From: Bradyrhizobium sp. S69
GTDB lineage: Bacteria; Pseudomonadota; Alphaproteobacteria; Rhizobiales; Xanthobacteraceae
DNA: 64,000 nucleotides
Assembly (NCBI RefSeq): GCF_009766005.1
Contig: NZ_LMUK01000024.1
Coordinates: 242,992 to 306,991 of the forward strand
Direction of reading: 5' to 3'
The translations under genes were made by a program, and so were the position numbers. The notes beneath the pieces were generated by a model that was not told the origin of the DNA, did not search any database, and saw only the letters and a program-made list of their open reading frames with translations. Shown here piece after piece: positions 44,805-53,643 of this stretch (position 1 is the stretch's first letter; each line of letters opens with the position of its first letter).

Positions 44805-45989
44805 TCAGTTCGCCGGCGCTTCGTCGCCCAGGCCGAACACGCGTTGGGCTTTTGAAAAACCTGCGATCGGAAATTCGCCGAGATCGCTCCATCCACCGCT
44901 GCAGATGCCGGCAAATCCCTCCGATGCCACCACCGTGCGATGCAGACGGCTGGCAATCTTTTCGAGCCGCGCCGCGAGATTGATCGCCGGACCGATGCAG
45001 GTGAAATCGAGCCGATTGCCGCCGCCGATATTGCCGTACAGGATGTCTCCGACATGCAGCGCCACGCCGAAGCGAAAGCGCTCGATGTTGTCGCCGATCG
45101 GATAGTGCAACGCGTCGACGCTGGCGCGGGACTCGCGGGCCGCTTCAAGCACGCGCGAGCAAACCTTCTGGTCGTCGCCGACATATTCATCGATCGGAAA
45201 AACCGCGAGCAGGCCGTCGCCCATGTACTTCAGCACTTCACCGCCATGCTCCCGGATCGCGGCCACCTGGCAGTCGAAATAATGATTGAGAATATCGACC
45301 ACGGTCTCGGCCGGCAGCCGGTCCGACAGCGCGGTAAAGCCGCGCAAATCCGACAGCCAGATCGCCGCGTGCATGGTCTCGGTGTGGCCGCGGCGGATCT
45401 GGCCGCCCATGATCCGCTCGCCGGCGCGGTTGCCGACGTAGGTATCGAGCAGCATCGTGGCGATACGGCGTGACTGGACGATCTCGCAGTATCGCGCCAG
45501 CGCCGGCGTCAGCGCACGCAAGGCGCCAAGCTGCTTGTCGGTGAACCCGCCGGGCTGCTTGGTCGTCCAGCTCGATGCGTTGATCGCGCCATCCATGAAC
45601 ATCAGCGGCAGCGCGATATAGTCGGTGACGCCTTCGGCCCGCAGGTCCTCGATGATCGGGAAGCGCGTGCTGGCGGGATCGTTCGCATGCGCCCTGACCT
45701 CCAGCCCCTGCTGGAACACGATCATCATCGGGCTGTTTTGAAACTCCGGGGAATCCAGAAAGCTGAAATCGACCGTGCCGATCCGGACCTCGGCGCCCGG
45801 CTTCCAGATAAAACTAATGCCGTAGAAATCCGGGTGCAGCGTGCGAAGGAAGACACCGACGCGCCATAGCGGCAGTCCAGCCTGGATCAGGCGCTCGCAG
45901 CATTCGACCATCATCTGGCTGGGCGTGATCGCCGATCTCGCGCCATCGACCATCCAGTCGATGATCTTTTGCAGCTCCGATACGTTCAT
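44805..45989 (-). CDS. Class III adenylate/guanylate cyclase
   Basis: A 394-residue soluble cyclase. The N-terminal half (about 1-190) is a GAF-like sensory region without membrane segments; the C-terminal catalytic domain has IWLSDLRGFTAL (metal Asp), EVLKYMGDGLLAVF (substrate Lys and second metal Asp) and TCIGPAINLAARLE (transition-state Asn and Arg). All catalytic residues are present, so it should be active, most likely forming cAMP. It may supply signal for CRP-type regulators. Convergent with clpS transcription and followed downstream by aroC on the other side. Confidence 0.92.
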   Translation of the reverse strand: MNVSELQKIIDWMVDGARSAITPSQMMVECCERLIQAGLPLWRVGVFLRTLHPDFYGISFIWKPGAEVRIGTVDFSFLDSPEFQNSPMMIVFQQGLEVRAHANDPASTRFPIIEDLRAEGVTDYIALPLMFMDGAINASSWTTKQPGGFTDKQLGALRALTPALARYCEIVQSRRIATMLLDTYVGNRAGERIMGGQIRRGHTETMHAAIWLSDLRGFTALSDRLPAETVVDILNHYFDCQVAAIREHGGEVLKYMGDGLLAVFPIDEYVGDDQKVCSRVLEAARESRASVDALHYPIGDNIERFRFGVALHVGDILYGNIGGGNRLDFTCIGPAINLAARLEKIASRLHRTVVASEGFAGICSGGWSDLGEFPIAGFSKAQRVFGLGDEAPAN

Positions 45990-46036
45990 GGGGTTCTCCA
46001 GCCGAAACCAAATTCAGATAAAGCACCCCAGGCAAG

Positions 46037-47125
46037 CTACCCGCCGACCTGCCCACGATGCCGCAGCAGATGATCCGCCAACACGCAGGCCATCATGGCT
46101 TCGCCGACCGGCACGGCGCGGATGCCGACGCAAGGGTCGTGCCGCCCCTTGGTCATGATGTCGGTGTCGGCGCCGTGGCGATCGACGGTCTGGCGCGGCG
46201 ACAGGATCGACGAGGTCGGCTTGACGGCAAACCGCGCCACCACCGGCTGACCGGTCGAGATGCCGCCCAAAACCCCGCCGGCATGGTTGGACAGAAACCT
46301 TGTCCCGTTGTTGCCGGTTCGCATCTCGTCGGCGTTTTCCTCGCCGGTCAGTTCCGCGGCGCCAAAGCCGGCGCCGATCTCGACGCCCTTGACCGCATTG
46401 ATGCTCATCAGCGCCGCGGCTAGATCAGCGTCGAGCTTGGCATAGATCGGCGCGCCCAATCCCGGCGGCACGCCTTCGGCGACGATCTCGAGCACCGCGC
46501 CGATCGAGGAGCCGCTCTTTCTGATGCCGTCGAGGTAGGTTTCGAAGAAGGCAGCCTTGTCCTTGTCCGGGCAATTGAACGGATTGCGCGCGACTTCGTC
46601 CCAATCCCATTTGGCGCGGTCGATCTTATGCGGCCCCATCTGCACCAGCGCGCCGCGCACTTGAACGTCGGGCAGGATCTTGCGGGCGATGGCGCCGGCC
46701 GCGACCCGGGTCGCGGTCTCGCGCGCCGACGAGCGTCCGCCGCCGCGATAATCGCGCAGGCCGTATTTAGCCTCATAGGTGAAGTCGGCATGGCCGGGAC
46801 GAAACTTGTCCTTGATCTCGGAATAATCCTTGGAACGCTGATCGGTGTTCTCGATCAACAACGCGATCGGCGTTCCCGTTGTCACCTGCACGCCGGTTTC
46901 GGGATGCGCCATCACGCCGGACAGGATTTTGACCGCGTCGGGTTCCTGGCGCTGGGTGGTAAAGCGCGACTGTCCGGGGCGGCGGCGATCGAGATCGTGC
47001 TGGATGTCTTCATTGGTCAGCGGGATCAGCGGCGGGCAGCCATCGACCACACAGCCGATCGCGACCCCGTGGCTTTCGCCAAAAGTCGTGACCCGGAACA
47101 TGTGGCCGAAGGTGTTGAAGGACAT
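46037..47125 (-). CDS. aroC: Chorismate synthase
   Basis: A 362-residue FMN-dependent enzyme converting EPSP to chorismate, the last common step to aromatic amino acids. It begins [19 protein letters not shown], and has [30 protein letters not shown] active-site segments and RHDPCVG near the end. The ATG at 47125 gives the family N terminus; an in-frame start at 47170 would overlap a perfect palindrome at 47145-47176. Located on the minus strand upstream of the cyclase gene's start. Confidence 0.96.
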   Translation of the reverse strand: MSFNTFGHMFRVTTFGESHGVAIGCVVDGCPPLIPLTNEDIQHDLDRRRPGQSRFTTQRQEPDAVKILSGVMAHPETGVQVTTGTPIALLIENTDQRSKDYSEIKDKFRPGHADFTYEAKYGLRDYRGGGRSSARETATRVAAGAIARKILPDVQVRGALVQMGPHKIDRAKWDWDEVARNPFNCPDKDKAAFFETYLDGIRKSGSSIGAVLEIVAEGVPPGLGAPIYAKLDADLAAALMSINAVKGVEIGAGFGAAELTGEENADEMRTGNNGTRFLSNHAGGVLGGISTGQPVVARFAVKPTSSILSPRQTVDRHGADTDIMTKGRHDPCVGIRAVPVGEAMMACVLADHLLRHRGQVGG

Positions 47126-47144
47126 GGTGCCTGCGATTGGTTTC

Positions 47145-47176
47145 GTTGACATGCACCGCTGACGGTGCATGTCAAC
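47145..47176. promoter_or_regulatory. Perfect 14-bp-arm palindrome before aroC
   Basis: GTTGACATGCACCG (47145-47158) and CGGTGCATGTCAAC (47163-47176) are exact inverse repeats over CTGA. On the minus strand the element ends 20 bases before the aroC ATG, at the place of a leader hairpin or operator. No T-run follows in the aroC direction, so it is not a typical terminator. Confidence 0.6.
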
Positions 47177-47217
47177 ATGTCGTAACTCGCGTGGTCTGGC
47201 ACGTCAAACCTCTCGTT

Positions 47218-47340
47218 CGTCATGCCCGGCCTTGTGCCGGGCATCCACGTCTTTCTTCTGCAAAAGAAAGACGTGGATGGCCGGGCACAGGCGAGCGGAA
47301 GCGACGCCGTCCCTTGGACGGCTAAGCCCGGCCATGACGG
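47218..47340. repeat. Intergenic palindromic repeat, CGTCATGCCCGGCC family, copy 1
   Basis: Left arm CGTCATGCCCGGCCTTGTG with GGGCATCCACGTCTTTCTT, right arm AAGAAAGACGTGGATGGCC with CCCGGCCATGACGG. The two halves form a long imperfect hairpin between the aroC and histidine-phosphatase genes. A related element lies at 52284-52380. Confidence 0.8.
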
Positions 47341-47361
47341 CGGACGATGCCCTTTCTGGCC

Positions 47362-47973
47362 TTAACTATATTTCGTCAGTCCGCCGTCCCTGAACACATA
47401 GACTACGCCCTGCCCGATCGGCGTATCGGCGGCCTCGAGTGGCGTCGCAATGCCGAGCGCCACCATCAGCGCGCGCATGGTGCCGCCATGGGCGACCGCG
47501 ACGGTGTCAGCCCGCACTGAATCGAACCAGTCGCGCATCCGCAAGGTGACGCTGGCATAGCTCTCGCCGGACGGTGCCGCGACGCTCCATTTGTCGACCT
47601 GGCGCGAGGCAAAGGTCGCGGCGTCGTTCAGTTGCATCTGCGGCAAAGTCAGCCCTTCCCAATGGCCATAGCCGATCTCGCGCAACCGTGCGTCGATGCT
47701 GTAATCGGCCGGCGCCAATTTCAGCGCGCCGCGCGCCAATTCCATGGTCGTGCGGGCGCGGCCGAGCGGGCTGGAGACGAACGGCATCGCGGCAGCTTGG
47801 TGTCCGTCGCTCGCCAGCAGGCGGCCGAGGATCTCGCCGGCGGCAACCGCCTGCGTGCGGCCGAGGTCGTTGAGCGGAATGTCCTTCGAACCCTGGAAGC
47901 GGCCTTCGGCATTCCAGCCGGTTTCGCCGTGGCGGATGTAATAGATCGTCGGCATCGGCATTGAAGCTTGCAA
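47362..47973 (-). CDS. Histidine phosphatase (phosphoglycerate mutase-like) family protein
   Basis: A 203-residue protein with the phosphohistidine motif YIRHGETGWNAEGR near the N terminus and the second His in VAVAHGGTMRAL. It is of the cobC/GpmB-like group of small phosphatases; substrate unknown. AAGGA stands five bases before a TTG at 47973 and 16 bases before the ATG at 47961, so spacing favours TTG initiation; ATGs at 47961 and 47955 remain possible and give the usual family N terminus. Confidence 0.9.
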   Translation of the reverse strand: MQASMPMPTIYYIRHGETGWNAEGRFQGSKDIPLNDLGRTQAVAAGEILGRLLASDGHQAAAMPFVSSPLGRARTTMELARGALKLAPADYSIDARLREIGYGHWEGLTLPQMQLNDAATFASRQVDKWSVAAPSGESYASVTLRMRDWFDSVRADTVAVAHGGTMRALMVALGIATPLEAADTPIGQGVVYVFRDGGLTKYS

Positions 47974-48275
47974 CTATTCCTTGGCTCCCGGCCGAATGGC
48001 CAAGTGAAATGTCCGGCGCGTCCGGACGCTCGATGCCGACGACGTGATAGCCGGAACGGGACCTCGATCGGACGTTGATCGGTGTTTCGGGGTACACCAG
48101 CGCTCCGGGCCGGTACAGCCCAAAATCCGCGCCCTGATACGGTTGTTAACCGCGAGCCTCAACAGCCGGAATAGTTGGATCGTCGGGGTGTTATGATGTG
48201 GAAGGCGTTCGGGCCGAGAGCACTTCGAAGAGAGCCCGAAGCAAACCTGAAACCGGACTTCAAGATCAGGCGTTA

Positions 48276-48764
48276 ATGAGCGTATTTCGTCAGAGTGTCG
48301 AAGCCATGATTCCGGCCCTGCGCCGCTACGCGCGCGCGCTGGCGCGCGATGCCGATATCGCCGACGATCTGGTGCAGGACACGTTGGTGCGGGCGCTGCG
48401 TTCGGAACGGCTGTTTCTCGGCGGCGACGTCAGGAGCTGGCTGTATACCATCCTGACCAACCTCAACAAGAACCGGCGGCGATCGCTGGCCCGGCGGCCG
48501 CAATTCATGCCGCTGCTCGACAACAATCCCGACGCCAGCGGGACCGAGGCGGAAGGCCGCGACATCGCCCGCGCGCTGGCGACGTTGGTCGAGGAACAGC
48601 GCGCGGTGCTGTTGCTGGTGATGCTGGAGGGGCTCAGCTATCGCGAAGTGGCCGACATCCAGGGCGTGCCGATCGGCACCGTGATGTCCCGCCTCGCCCG
48701 TGCCCGCGCCCACGTCAAGGCCTCGCTCGAAGGCGCGCGTCCGGTGCTGCGGCAGGTGAAGTGA
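48276..48764 (+). CDS. ECF-family RNA polymerase sigma factor
   Basis: A 162-residue sigma factor with region 2 (ALARDADIADDLVQDTLVRAL, then WLYTILTNLNKNRRR) and region 4 (EEQRAVLLLVMLEGLSYREVADIQGVPIGTVMSRLARAR), and no region 1 or 3. The ATG at 48276 starts the conserved domain; an upstream start at 48198 adds a charged stretch. A membrane anti-sigma-like gene follows 190 bp downstream, so they form a regulatory pair. Confidence 0.93.
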   Translation: MSVFRQSVEAMIPALRRYARALARDADIADDLVQDTLVRALRSERLFLGGDVRSWLYTILTNLNKNRRRSLARRPQFMPLLDNNPDASGTEAEGRDIARALATLVEEQRAVLLLVMLEGLSYREVADIQGVPIGTVMSRLARARAHVKASLEGARPVLRQVK

Positions 48765-48883
48765 GAGGGTGAAATAAGATGAAACGAAATAATGGCTTGG
48801 AATATGCTTTCAAGGACTAAGAACGATCTGGATGTAGTGTCGAAATAACAAACGCGTTTGAATCACGGCGGCTTTTCTCAATT

Positions 48884-48901
48884 TTCCTCCGAACGGAGGA
48901 A
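48884..48901 (+). promoter_or_regulatory. Hairpin between sigma and anti-sigma genes
   Basis: TTCCTCC-GAAC-GGAGGAA is a perfect 7-bp stem with a tetraloop, 53 bases before the anti-sigma ATG. The stem hides a strong GGAGG sequence, but no start codon follows it at a useful distance. It may be a weak terminator or processing site that lowers anti-sigma expression. Confidence 0.4.
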
Positions 48902-48954
48902 TCACAACCGGCCGGCAAGCAATTGTCGCTCGGGATCAGGCAGAGATAACGACA

Positions 48955-49725
48955 ATGACCGACCCTGGGATTCCCGTCACCGAAGATGAGCTGCACGCCT
49001 ATGTCGACAACGAATTGCCGGCGGAGCGTCGCGCCGATGTCGAGGCATGGCTCATCGCGCATCCGGACGATGCGGAGCGGGTGCAGTCGTGGCGTGCGAT
49101 GGCGGATGCGCTGCATGCGCGCTACGATCAGGTCGCCGACGAGGCGGTGCCGAAGCGGCTCGAGATCGAGCGGCTGGTGCGCGAGCCGCGCAGATGGGTC
49201 TATGGTGCGATAGCCGCGACACTGCTGGCCTTCATTGCCGGCGGCGGCACCGGCTGGTTGGCGCGGGGCGCGACCGCTTCGCCCTCGGCGTTTCAGAACT
49301 TCACGCTGGATGCGCTGGATGCGCATCGGCTCTACGTGGTCGAGGTGCGTCACCCGGTCGAAGTGCCCGGCAGCGACCTCACCCATCTTCAGCAATGGCT
49401 GACCAAGCGCTGCGGCTGGAACGTTCACGCACCCGAATTGGCCGCGGCCGGATTGAAGCTCGTCGGCGGCAGGCTGTTGCCGGGCCCGACCGGACCCGCG
49501 TCGTTTTTCATGTATGAAAGCGCCTCCGGCGAGCGCTTCACGATCTACTCGGCCAAAGCCAAGGGTGAAACGACCCAGATGCGCTATGCGGCGGAGGGCG
49601 GCGATAGCGCGTTGTTCTGGGCCGACCGTGGCGTCGCCTATGTGGTGAGCGGCAGCTCGGATCGCGGGCGACTGACCCAGATCGCCCAGGCCGTCTACGA
49701 CCAGATGGAAAAAATCGACGGTTAG
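48955..49725 (+). CDS. Transmembrane anti-sigma factor
   Basis: A 256-residue protein with an N-terminal cytoplasmic anti-sigma domain (EDELHAYVDNELPAERRADVEAWL, without zinc cysteines), one membrane helix (about 84-100, VYGAIAATLLAFIAGGG) and a periplasmic domain of about 150 residues. It would hold the ECF sigma factor encoded just upstream until an envelope signal releases it. The signal is unknown. Confidence 0.87.
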   Translation: MTDPGIPVTEDELHAYVDNELPAERRADVEAWLIAHPDDAERVQSWRAMADALHARYDQVADEAVPKRLEIERLVREPRRWVYGAIAATLLAFIAGGGTGWLARGATASPSAFQNFTLDALDAHRLYVVEVRHPVEVPGSDLTHLQQWLTKRCGWNVHAPELAAAGLKLVGGRLLPGPTGPASFFMYESASGERFTIYSAKAKGETTQMRYAAEGGDSALFWADRGVAYVVSGSSDRGRLTQIAQAVYDQMEKIDG

Positions 49726-50058
49726 CGCTGTTTTCGTTCGAGGCGCTTTTTCGACGGCTGCCAAGTTCAGGCAACCTGCGTAAAGCTGATTGCCACGCGA
49801 ACCGGTGCTCTTTTGCTCGGAAAACGCTCTAATTGAGGCCTAAACTAATTAGGTCATTCCGGACGTCCCAATTCCGACATCGAAAATCTGGAATCAAGTC
49901 ATGGGGGCGTCTCAATATCGCACCGGATGCTCACGCGAAACTAGGGCGCGCCCGATCCCGCCGATCGGCGCACGCGGCCTCGATCGGGGTTTGGTACCGC
50001 GCTGGTCCCCCTGTCGAGGCCGCCCCTTTTTGGGTAGCGCGCCACGATCAAGCAACGA
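49726..50058. other. 333-bp region between convergent anti-sigma and DnaJ-type genes
   Basis: It holds the second copy of the 35-bp dispersed repeat and otherwise nothing I can identify; short frames here have no initiation signal. Transcription from both sides should terminate here, but no clear U-tailed hairpin is seen. Confidence 0.5.
49794..49828. repeat. Dispersed 35-bp intergenic repeat, copy 2
   Basis: Shares CACGCGAACCGGTGC and the closing AAAACGCT with copy 1 at 44756-44790; the middle differs by several bases. Confidence 0.7.
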
Positions 50059-50997
50059 TCAGCCAAGATCGCTGCGCGGATTATAAGGGTGTCCGTCGCG
50101 CCACTTCTGCATCAACGCTTCGAGCTCGGTGTCGTTCCCGTCCGGCAGCATGATCCGGGTGGTGACGAACAGGTCGCCCACCGTACCGGCCTTGGGCAGT
50201 CCCTTGCCTTTGAGGCGGAAAGTCCGGCCGCTCGACGTGTTCTTCGGGATCGACAATTCGACCGCGTTGCCCAACGTCGGGACGCGGACCTTGCCGCCCA
50301 AAACGGCCTCATAGAGCGTAATCGGCAGCTCGACGCGCAGATCGTTGCCGTCGAGCTTGAAGAAGGCATGCGGCGCGATGCTGACCGTAATCAGGAGATC
50401 GCCGGGTGGGTGACCGGGCGCGGTCTCGCCCTGCCCCTTCAGCCGGATCACCTGGCCGGCAACGACGCCAGCCGGAATCCTGACATTGAGCTCCTTGCCG
50501 GTGGGCAACCGGACACGCTTTTCCTCGCCCTTGACCGACTCTTCCAGCGATACCGCCATCGCAACGTTGAGATCGAGATCGAGCGCGATGCCACCTGGAT
50601 CGAATTCGAAGCTGGTAGCCCCGCCCGGCCGGGCGCCGCCACGCCCGCCGCTGAACATGCTGTTGAGGATGTCCTCGAAACCACCGCCGCCTCCGGGACC
50701 GGCGCTGGTGCGGAAGCCGCCTCGGGCAGCCCCGCGCGCCCGCGGGTCGCCGCCGGGGAAACCCTGGAAGCGCGGTTTGCCGTCGGCATCGATCTCGCCG
50801 CGATCGAACTGCTTGCGCTTGTCCTCGTCGCCGATGATCTCGTTGGCCGAGTTCAATTCGGAAAACCGGTCCGCGGCTTTGGGATCGCTCTTGTTACTGT
50901 CCGGGTGATGCTTCTTGGCGAGCTTGCGATAGGCGCTCTTGATTGCCGCAGCACTGGCGCCCCGCGGCACCCCCAAGACCTCATAGGGGTCGCGCAT
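50059..50997 (-). CDS. DnaJ-type co-chaperone without zinc finger (CbpA-like)
   Basis: A 312-residue class B J-protein. The J domain (1-70) has the HPD motif in [11 protein letters not shown]; a glycine-rich linker (about 90-120) follows; the C-terminal substrate-binding domains include [29 protein letters not shown]. The four CxxCxGxG zinc motifs of DnaJ are absent. It would recruit DnaK to clients. It is followed upstream, on the same strand, by a lipoprotein gene. Confidence 0.94.
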   Translation of the reverse strand: MRDPYEVLGVPRGASAAAIKSAYRKLAKKHHPDSNKSDPKAADRFSELNSANEIIGDEDKRKQFDRGEIDADGKPRFQGFPGGDPRARGAARGGFRTSAGPGGGGGFEDILNSMFSGGRGGARPGGATSFEFDPGGIALDLDLNVAMAVSLEESVKGEEKRVRLPTGKELNVRIPAGVVAGQVIRLKGQGETAPGHPPGDLLITVSIAPHAFFKLDGNDLRVELPITLYEAVLGGKVRVPTLGNAVELSIPKNTSSGRTFRLKGKGLPKAGTVGDLFVTTRIMLPDGNDTELEALMQKWRDGHPYNPRSDLG

Positions 50998-51100
50998 CCG
51001 TCACGTCTCCTTCAGGGATATCCATAGTGAACTTCGGGTTTTCGGCCCGTCTCGCCTTCATCTGGGGTCTTCGTGGCATTTTTGCAACGGGGTTGCGAGA

Positions 51101-51508
51101 TCACCCCTGCTGCCACGGCTTCAACGTATGGATCTCCCAACGGCCCTGACCGGATTTGCAGGCCGCCCCCTGTAGCCAGTTTTCCGACGAGCCGTTGACG
51201 TAGCTGGCCAGGAAATCCCGGCAAATGCGGCCTTCCGACGAATAGGCCTGGGCCAACGGCGTCACCGAGCCACGCGCGCCGGTTTCAGGGTTTTCCCACG
51301 GCTGGCTGGAATCCTTGTCGCCCCTGGTTAGCACGTCGGACGCGGCGTTGCGGGCAAAAGCCAGATCGCCGTCGGTCGGAGCGACCGCTCTGACCAGCCG
51401 GGGCTTGATCGAACCGGTGATCTCCTGGTCCTCCATCTTGGCAAAGGCGTTATCGGGCCGGGACATGCTACAGCCGCTCGAGGCGAGACCGATTAGAATC
51501 AATGTCAT
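51101..51508 (-). CDS. RT0821/Lpp0805-type surface lipoprotein
   Basis: A 135-residue lipoprotein. The ATG at 51508 gives LIGLASSGC, a lipobox with Cys13; the longer frame to 51658 overlaps the divergent pdxH promoter. The mature part ends in a compact domain with ENPETGARGSVTPLAQAY and CRDFLASYVNG, then GAACKSGQGRWEI, typical of the RT0821/Lpp0805 outer-membrane surface protein family. Function unknown; alphaproteobacteria widely carry it. Divergent from pdxH. Confidence 0.85.
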   Translation of the reverse strand: MTLILIGLASSGCSMSRPDNAFAKMEDQEITGSIKPRLVRAVAPTDGDLAFARNAASDVLTRGDKDSSQPWENPETGARGSVTPLAQAYSSEGRICRDFLASYVNGSSENWLQGAACKSGQGRWEIHTLKPWQQG

Positions 51509-51631
51509 CACGGTGCCGGCGGGCCCGATCGCCGATAGGCCAACGCGTTCGCATGTCCTATATAGGACGAGCCTATATTGGAGCGGTGGCGCGCGCTGGG
51601 CCTCGGGCGAACGCAATTCGGATCTCCTGAC

Positions 51632-52273
51632 ATGACGGACACGACCTCCATCAGACACCCGACACCGTTAACATCCGGTGATTTCACCGCGGCCGAGGAG
51701 CCGTTTGCGTTGTTCGCCGAGTGGTTCGCCGAAGCCGTCAAAGCCGAACCGAACGATCCCAACGCCATGTCGCTCGCCACCGTCGACGACGACGGCCTGC
51801 CCGACGTCCGGATGGTGCTGATGAAAGGCTATGATGCCGGGGGTTTCGTGTTCTACAGCCACATCACGAGCCAGAAGGGCCGCGAACTCGCCACAAATCC
51901 TAAGGCCGCTTTACTGTTTCACTGGAAATCGCTGCGCCGGCAGGTGCGCATCCGCGGCAACGTGTCGCCGGTGACGGAAGCGGAAGCCGACGCGTATTTC
52001 GCGACCAGGCCCAAGCAGGCCCAGATCGGCGCCTGGGCCAGCAAGCAATCGCAGCCGCTGGAAAGCCGTTTTGCCTTCGAGCAGGCGATCGCCAAGGTCG
52101 CCGCCAAGCACATCGTCGGCGAAGTACCGCGGCCGCAGGGCTGGAGCGGCTGGCGCATCGTCCCGGCGCGGTTCGAGTTCTGGCACGACCGCCCGTTTCG
52201 CCTGCATGATCGCATCGAATTCCGCCGCGACGCGCCGGATGATGCATGGACCAAAGTAAGGCTCTATCCCTGA
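51632..52273 (+). CDS. pdxH: Pyridoxamine 5'-phosphate oxidase
   Basis: A 212-residue FMN enzyme making pyridoxal 5'-phosphate. The FMN-binding core reads [34 protein letters not shown] and the C-terminal [15 protein letters not shown] strand (here [20 protein letters not shown]) is intact, ending with the usual RLYP. I start at ATG 51632; an in-frame ATG at 51578 adds 18 residues that do not fit the family. Confidence 0.96.
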   Translation: MTDTTSIRHPTPLTSGDFTAAEEPFALFAEWFAEAVKAEPNDPNAMSLATVDDDGLPDVRMVLMKGYDAGGFVFYSHITSQKGRELATNPKAALLFHWKSLRRQVRIRGNVSPVTEAEADAYFATRPKQAQIGAWASKQSQPLESRFAFEQAIAKVAAKHIVGEVPRPQGWSGWRIVPARFEFWHDRPFRLHDRIEFRRDAPDDAWTKVRLYP

Positions 52274-52283
52274 GGTTTAAGCC

Positions 52284-52380
52284 GCCATGGCCGGGCTCGT
52301 CCCGGCCATCCATGTCTTTTTAGAAAGACCTGTCCTTTTAAAAAGATCTGGATGCCCCGCACAAGGCCGGGCATGACGGA
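52284..52380. repeat. Intergenic palindromic repeat, CATGGCCGGG family, copy 2
   Basis: Begins GCCATGGCCGGGCTCGTCCC and ends GCCGGGCATGACGG, with an inner AAAGA-rich arm pair. It resembles the element at 47218-47340 in both ends and in the central CATCCA-GTCTTT part. Confidence 0.75.
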
Positions 52381-52397
52381 CAACGAGAGAACCGTTT

Positions 52398-53150
52398 ATG
52401 TCTTCTTCCAATCACGGTCCGCGGCGCACGCTGCTTCTGACCGGAGCCAGCCGCGGCATCGGCCATGCCACCGCGATCCGCTTTTCCAGCGCGGGCTGGC
52501 GCGTAATCACCTGTTCGCGGCATGCCTTTCCGGAAACATGCCCGTGGGGCGCGGGACCTGAAGATCACGTCCAGGTCGACCTCGCCGACCATGCCGACAC
52601 CGCGCGTGCGATCTCGGAAATCCGCCGGCGACTGGAAGGCGGCGAGTTGCATGCACTGGTCAACAACGCCGCGATCTCGCCGAAAGCCGCCGACGGCACC
52701 CGGCTCGGCACGGTCGATACCGACATCGAGATGTGGAGCCACGTGTTCCGGGTCAACTTCTTCGCGCCGATCATGATGGCGCGCGGGCTGATCGAGGAAC
52801 TGAAGGCAACCAGGGGTTCGGTCGTCAATGTGACCTCGATCGCGGGCTCGCGGGTGCACCCGTTCGCGGGGGTGGCCTACGCCACCTCGAAGGCGGCGCT
52901 CGCTTCATTGACCCGCGAAATGGCGTCGGATTTCGGCCGTATCGGCGTCCGCGTCAATTCGATCGCGCCGGGCGAAATCGACACTTCGATATTGTCGCCG
53001 GGCACCGAGAAGATCGTCGATCAGCAGATTCCGCTGCATCGGCTGGGCACGCCGGACGAAGTGGCGAAAATCATCTATGTGCTGTGCACGGAGACATCGT
53101 CTTACGTCAACGGTGCCGAGATCCACATCAATGGCGGGCAGCACGTTTAA
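52398..53150 (+). CDS. Short-chain dehydrogenase/reductase
   Basis: A 250-residue classical SDR with the NAD(P) motif TGASRGIG near residue 15, NNAAIS, the catalytic Ser in VTSIAGSR, and YxxxK as YATSK. The end, HINGGQHV, is typical. Substrate unknown. It stands alone between two palindromic repeats, downstream of pdxH. Confidence 0.93.
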   Translation: MSSSNHGPRRTLLLTGASRGIGHATAIRFSSAGWRVITCSRHAFPETCPWGAGPEDHVQVDLADHADTARAISEIRRRLEGGELHALVNNAAISPKAADGTRLGTVDTDIEMWSHVFRVNFFAPIMMARGLIEELKATRGSVVNVTSIAGSRVHPFAGVAYATSKAALASLTREMASDFGRIGVRVNSIAPGEIDTSILSPGTEKIVDQQIPLHRLGTPDEVAKIIYVLCTETSSYVNGAEIHINGGQHV

Positions 53151-53158
53151 GCCGGTTC

Positions 53159-53269
53159 GTTCGTCATTCCGGGCTGCGCCACCGGACTCGGGTTTACCCG
53201 AGTTCGGCAAATATTATTGTCCAAGTCGGCAACAGCCGACTTGGATGCGCGTGCCGGGGAACGACGAAC
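53159..53269. repeat. Compound intergenic palindrome with three nested hairpins
   Basis: Outer arms GTTCGTC (53159-53165) and GACGAAC (53263-53269) enclose ACTCGGG-TTTA-CCCGAGT (53186-53203) and CCAAGTCGGC-AACA-GCCGACTTGG (53221-53244), both perfect. It lies just after the SDR stop and just before the end of the convergent small gene. Confidence 0.8.
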
Positions 53270-53274
53270 AATCC

Positions 53275-53496
53275 TCAATCCACCCGAAACTTGCGGGGCC
53301 TGTTGCGCAAACGCGGCGCCTCGGTCGCGAGTACGGTTGAGCAATCGTCTTCGTTCTCGCCATCCGATAGTGCCGCGCCGCAATGACGGCAGACCCGCGC
53401 CGATATCGCCAGCGCTTTGCCGGCAACGTTGCGGCCCTGTTGATAGCGCGCGAAATCGACGACGTTCGGTTCGGGTATTATTAATTTCTCAACCAT
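53275..53496 (-). CDS. Small hypothetical protein with CxxC motif (73 aa)
   Basis: A 73-residue protein starting at ATG 53496 with GAGGA six bases ahead. It has a zinc-ribbon-like half, VCRHCGAALSDGENEDDC, and a basic tail (PRLRNRPRKFRVD). A third cysteine follows the CxxC pair, so metal binding is possible but incomplete. No family recognised. The ORF can extend to 53535 without a ribosome-binding site. Confidence 0.6.
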   Translation of the reverse strand: MVEKLIIPEPNVVDFARYQQGRNVAGKALAISARVCRHCGAALSDGENEDDCSTVLATEAPRLRNRPRKFRVD

Positions 53497-53643
53497 TGCT
53501 GTCCTCGCGGCGTGAGACAGCGTTATCGCAGACAAGTTTCGCTCAAACGTTCAGCGCAACGCTCAAATTTTATCGGAGAAATTGAGGCAGGGTTCCATTT
53601 GATGCGGCGTGTAAAGGCGCTCGCGTCTTTAACGCATTAATTC

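Noticed and set aside
47145..47176. FixK/FNR box reading of the palindrome before aroC
   Set aside because: TTGAC and GTCAA half-sites are present, but they are 20 bases apart; FNR-type half-sites need about 4.
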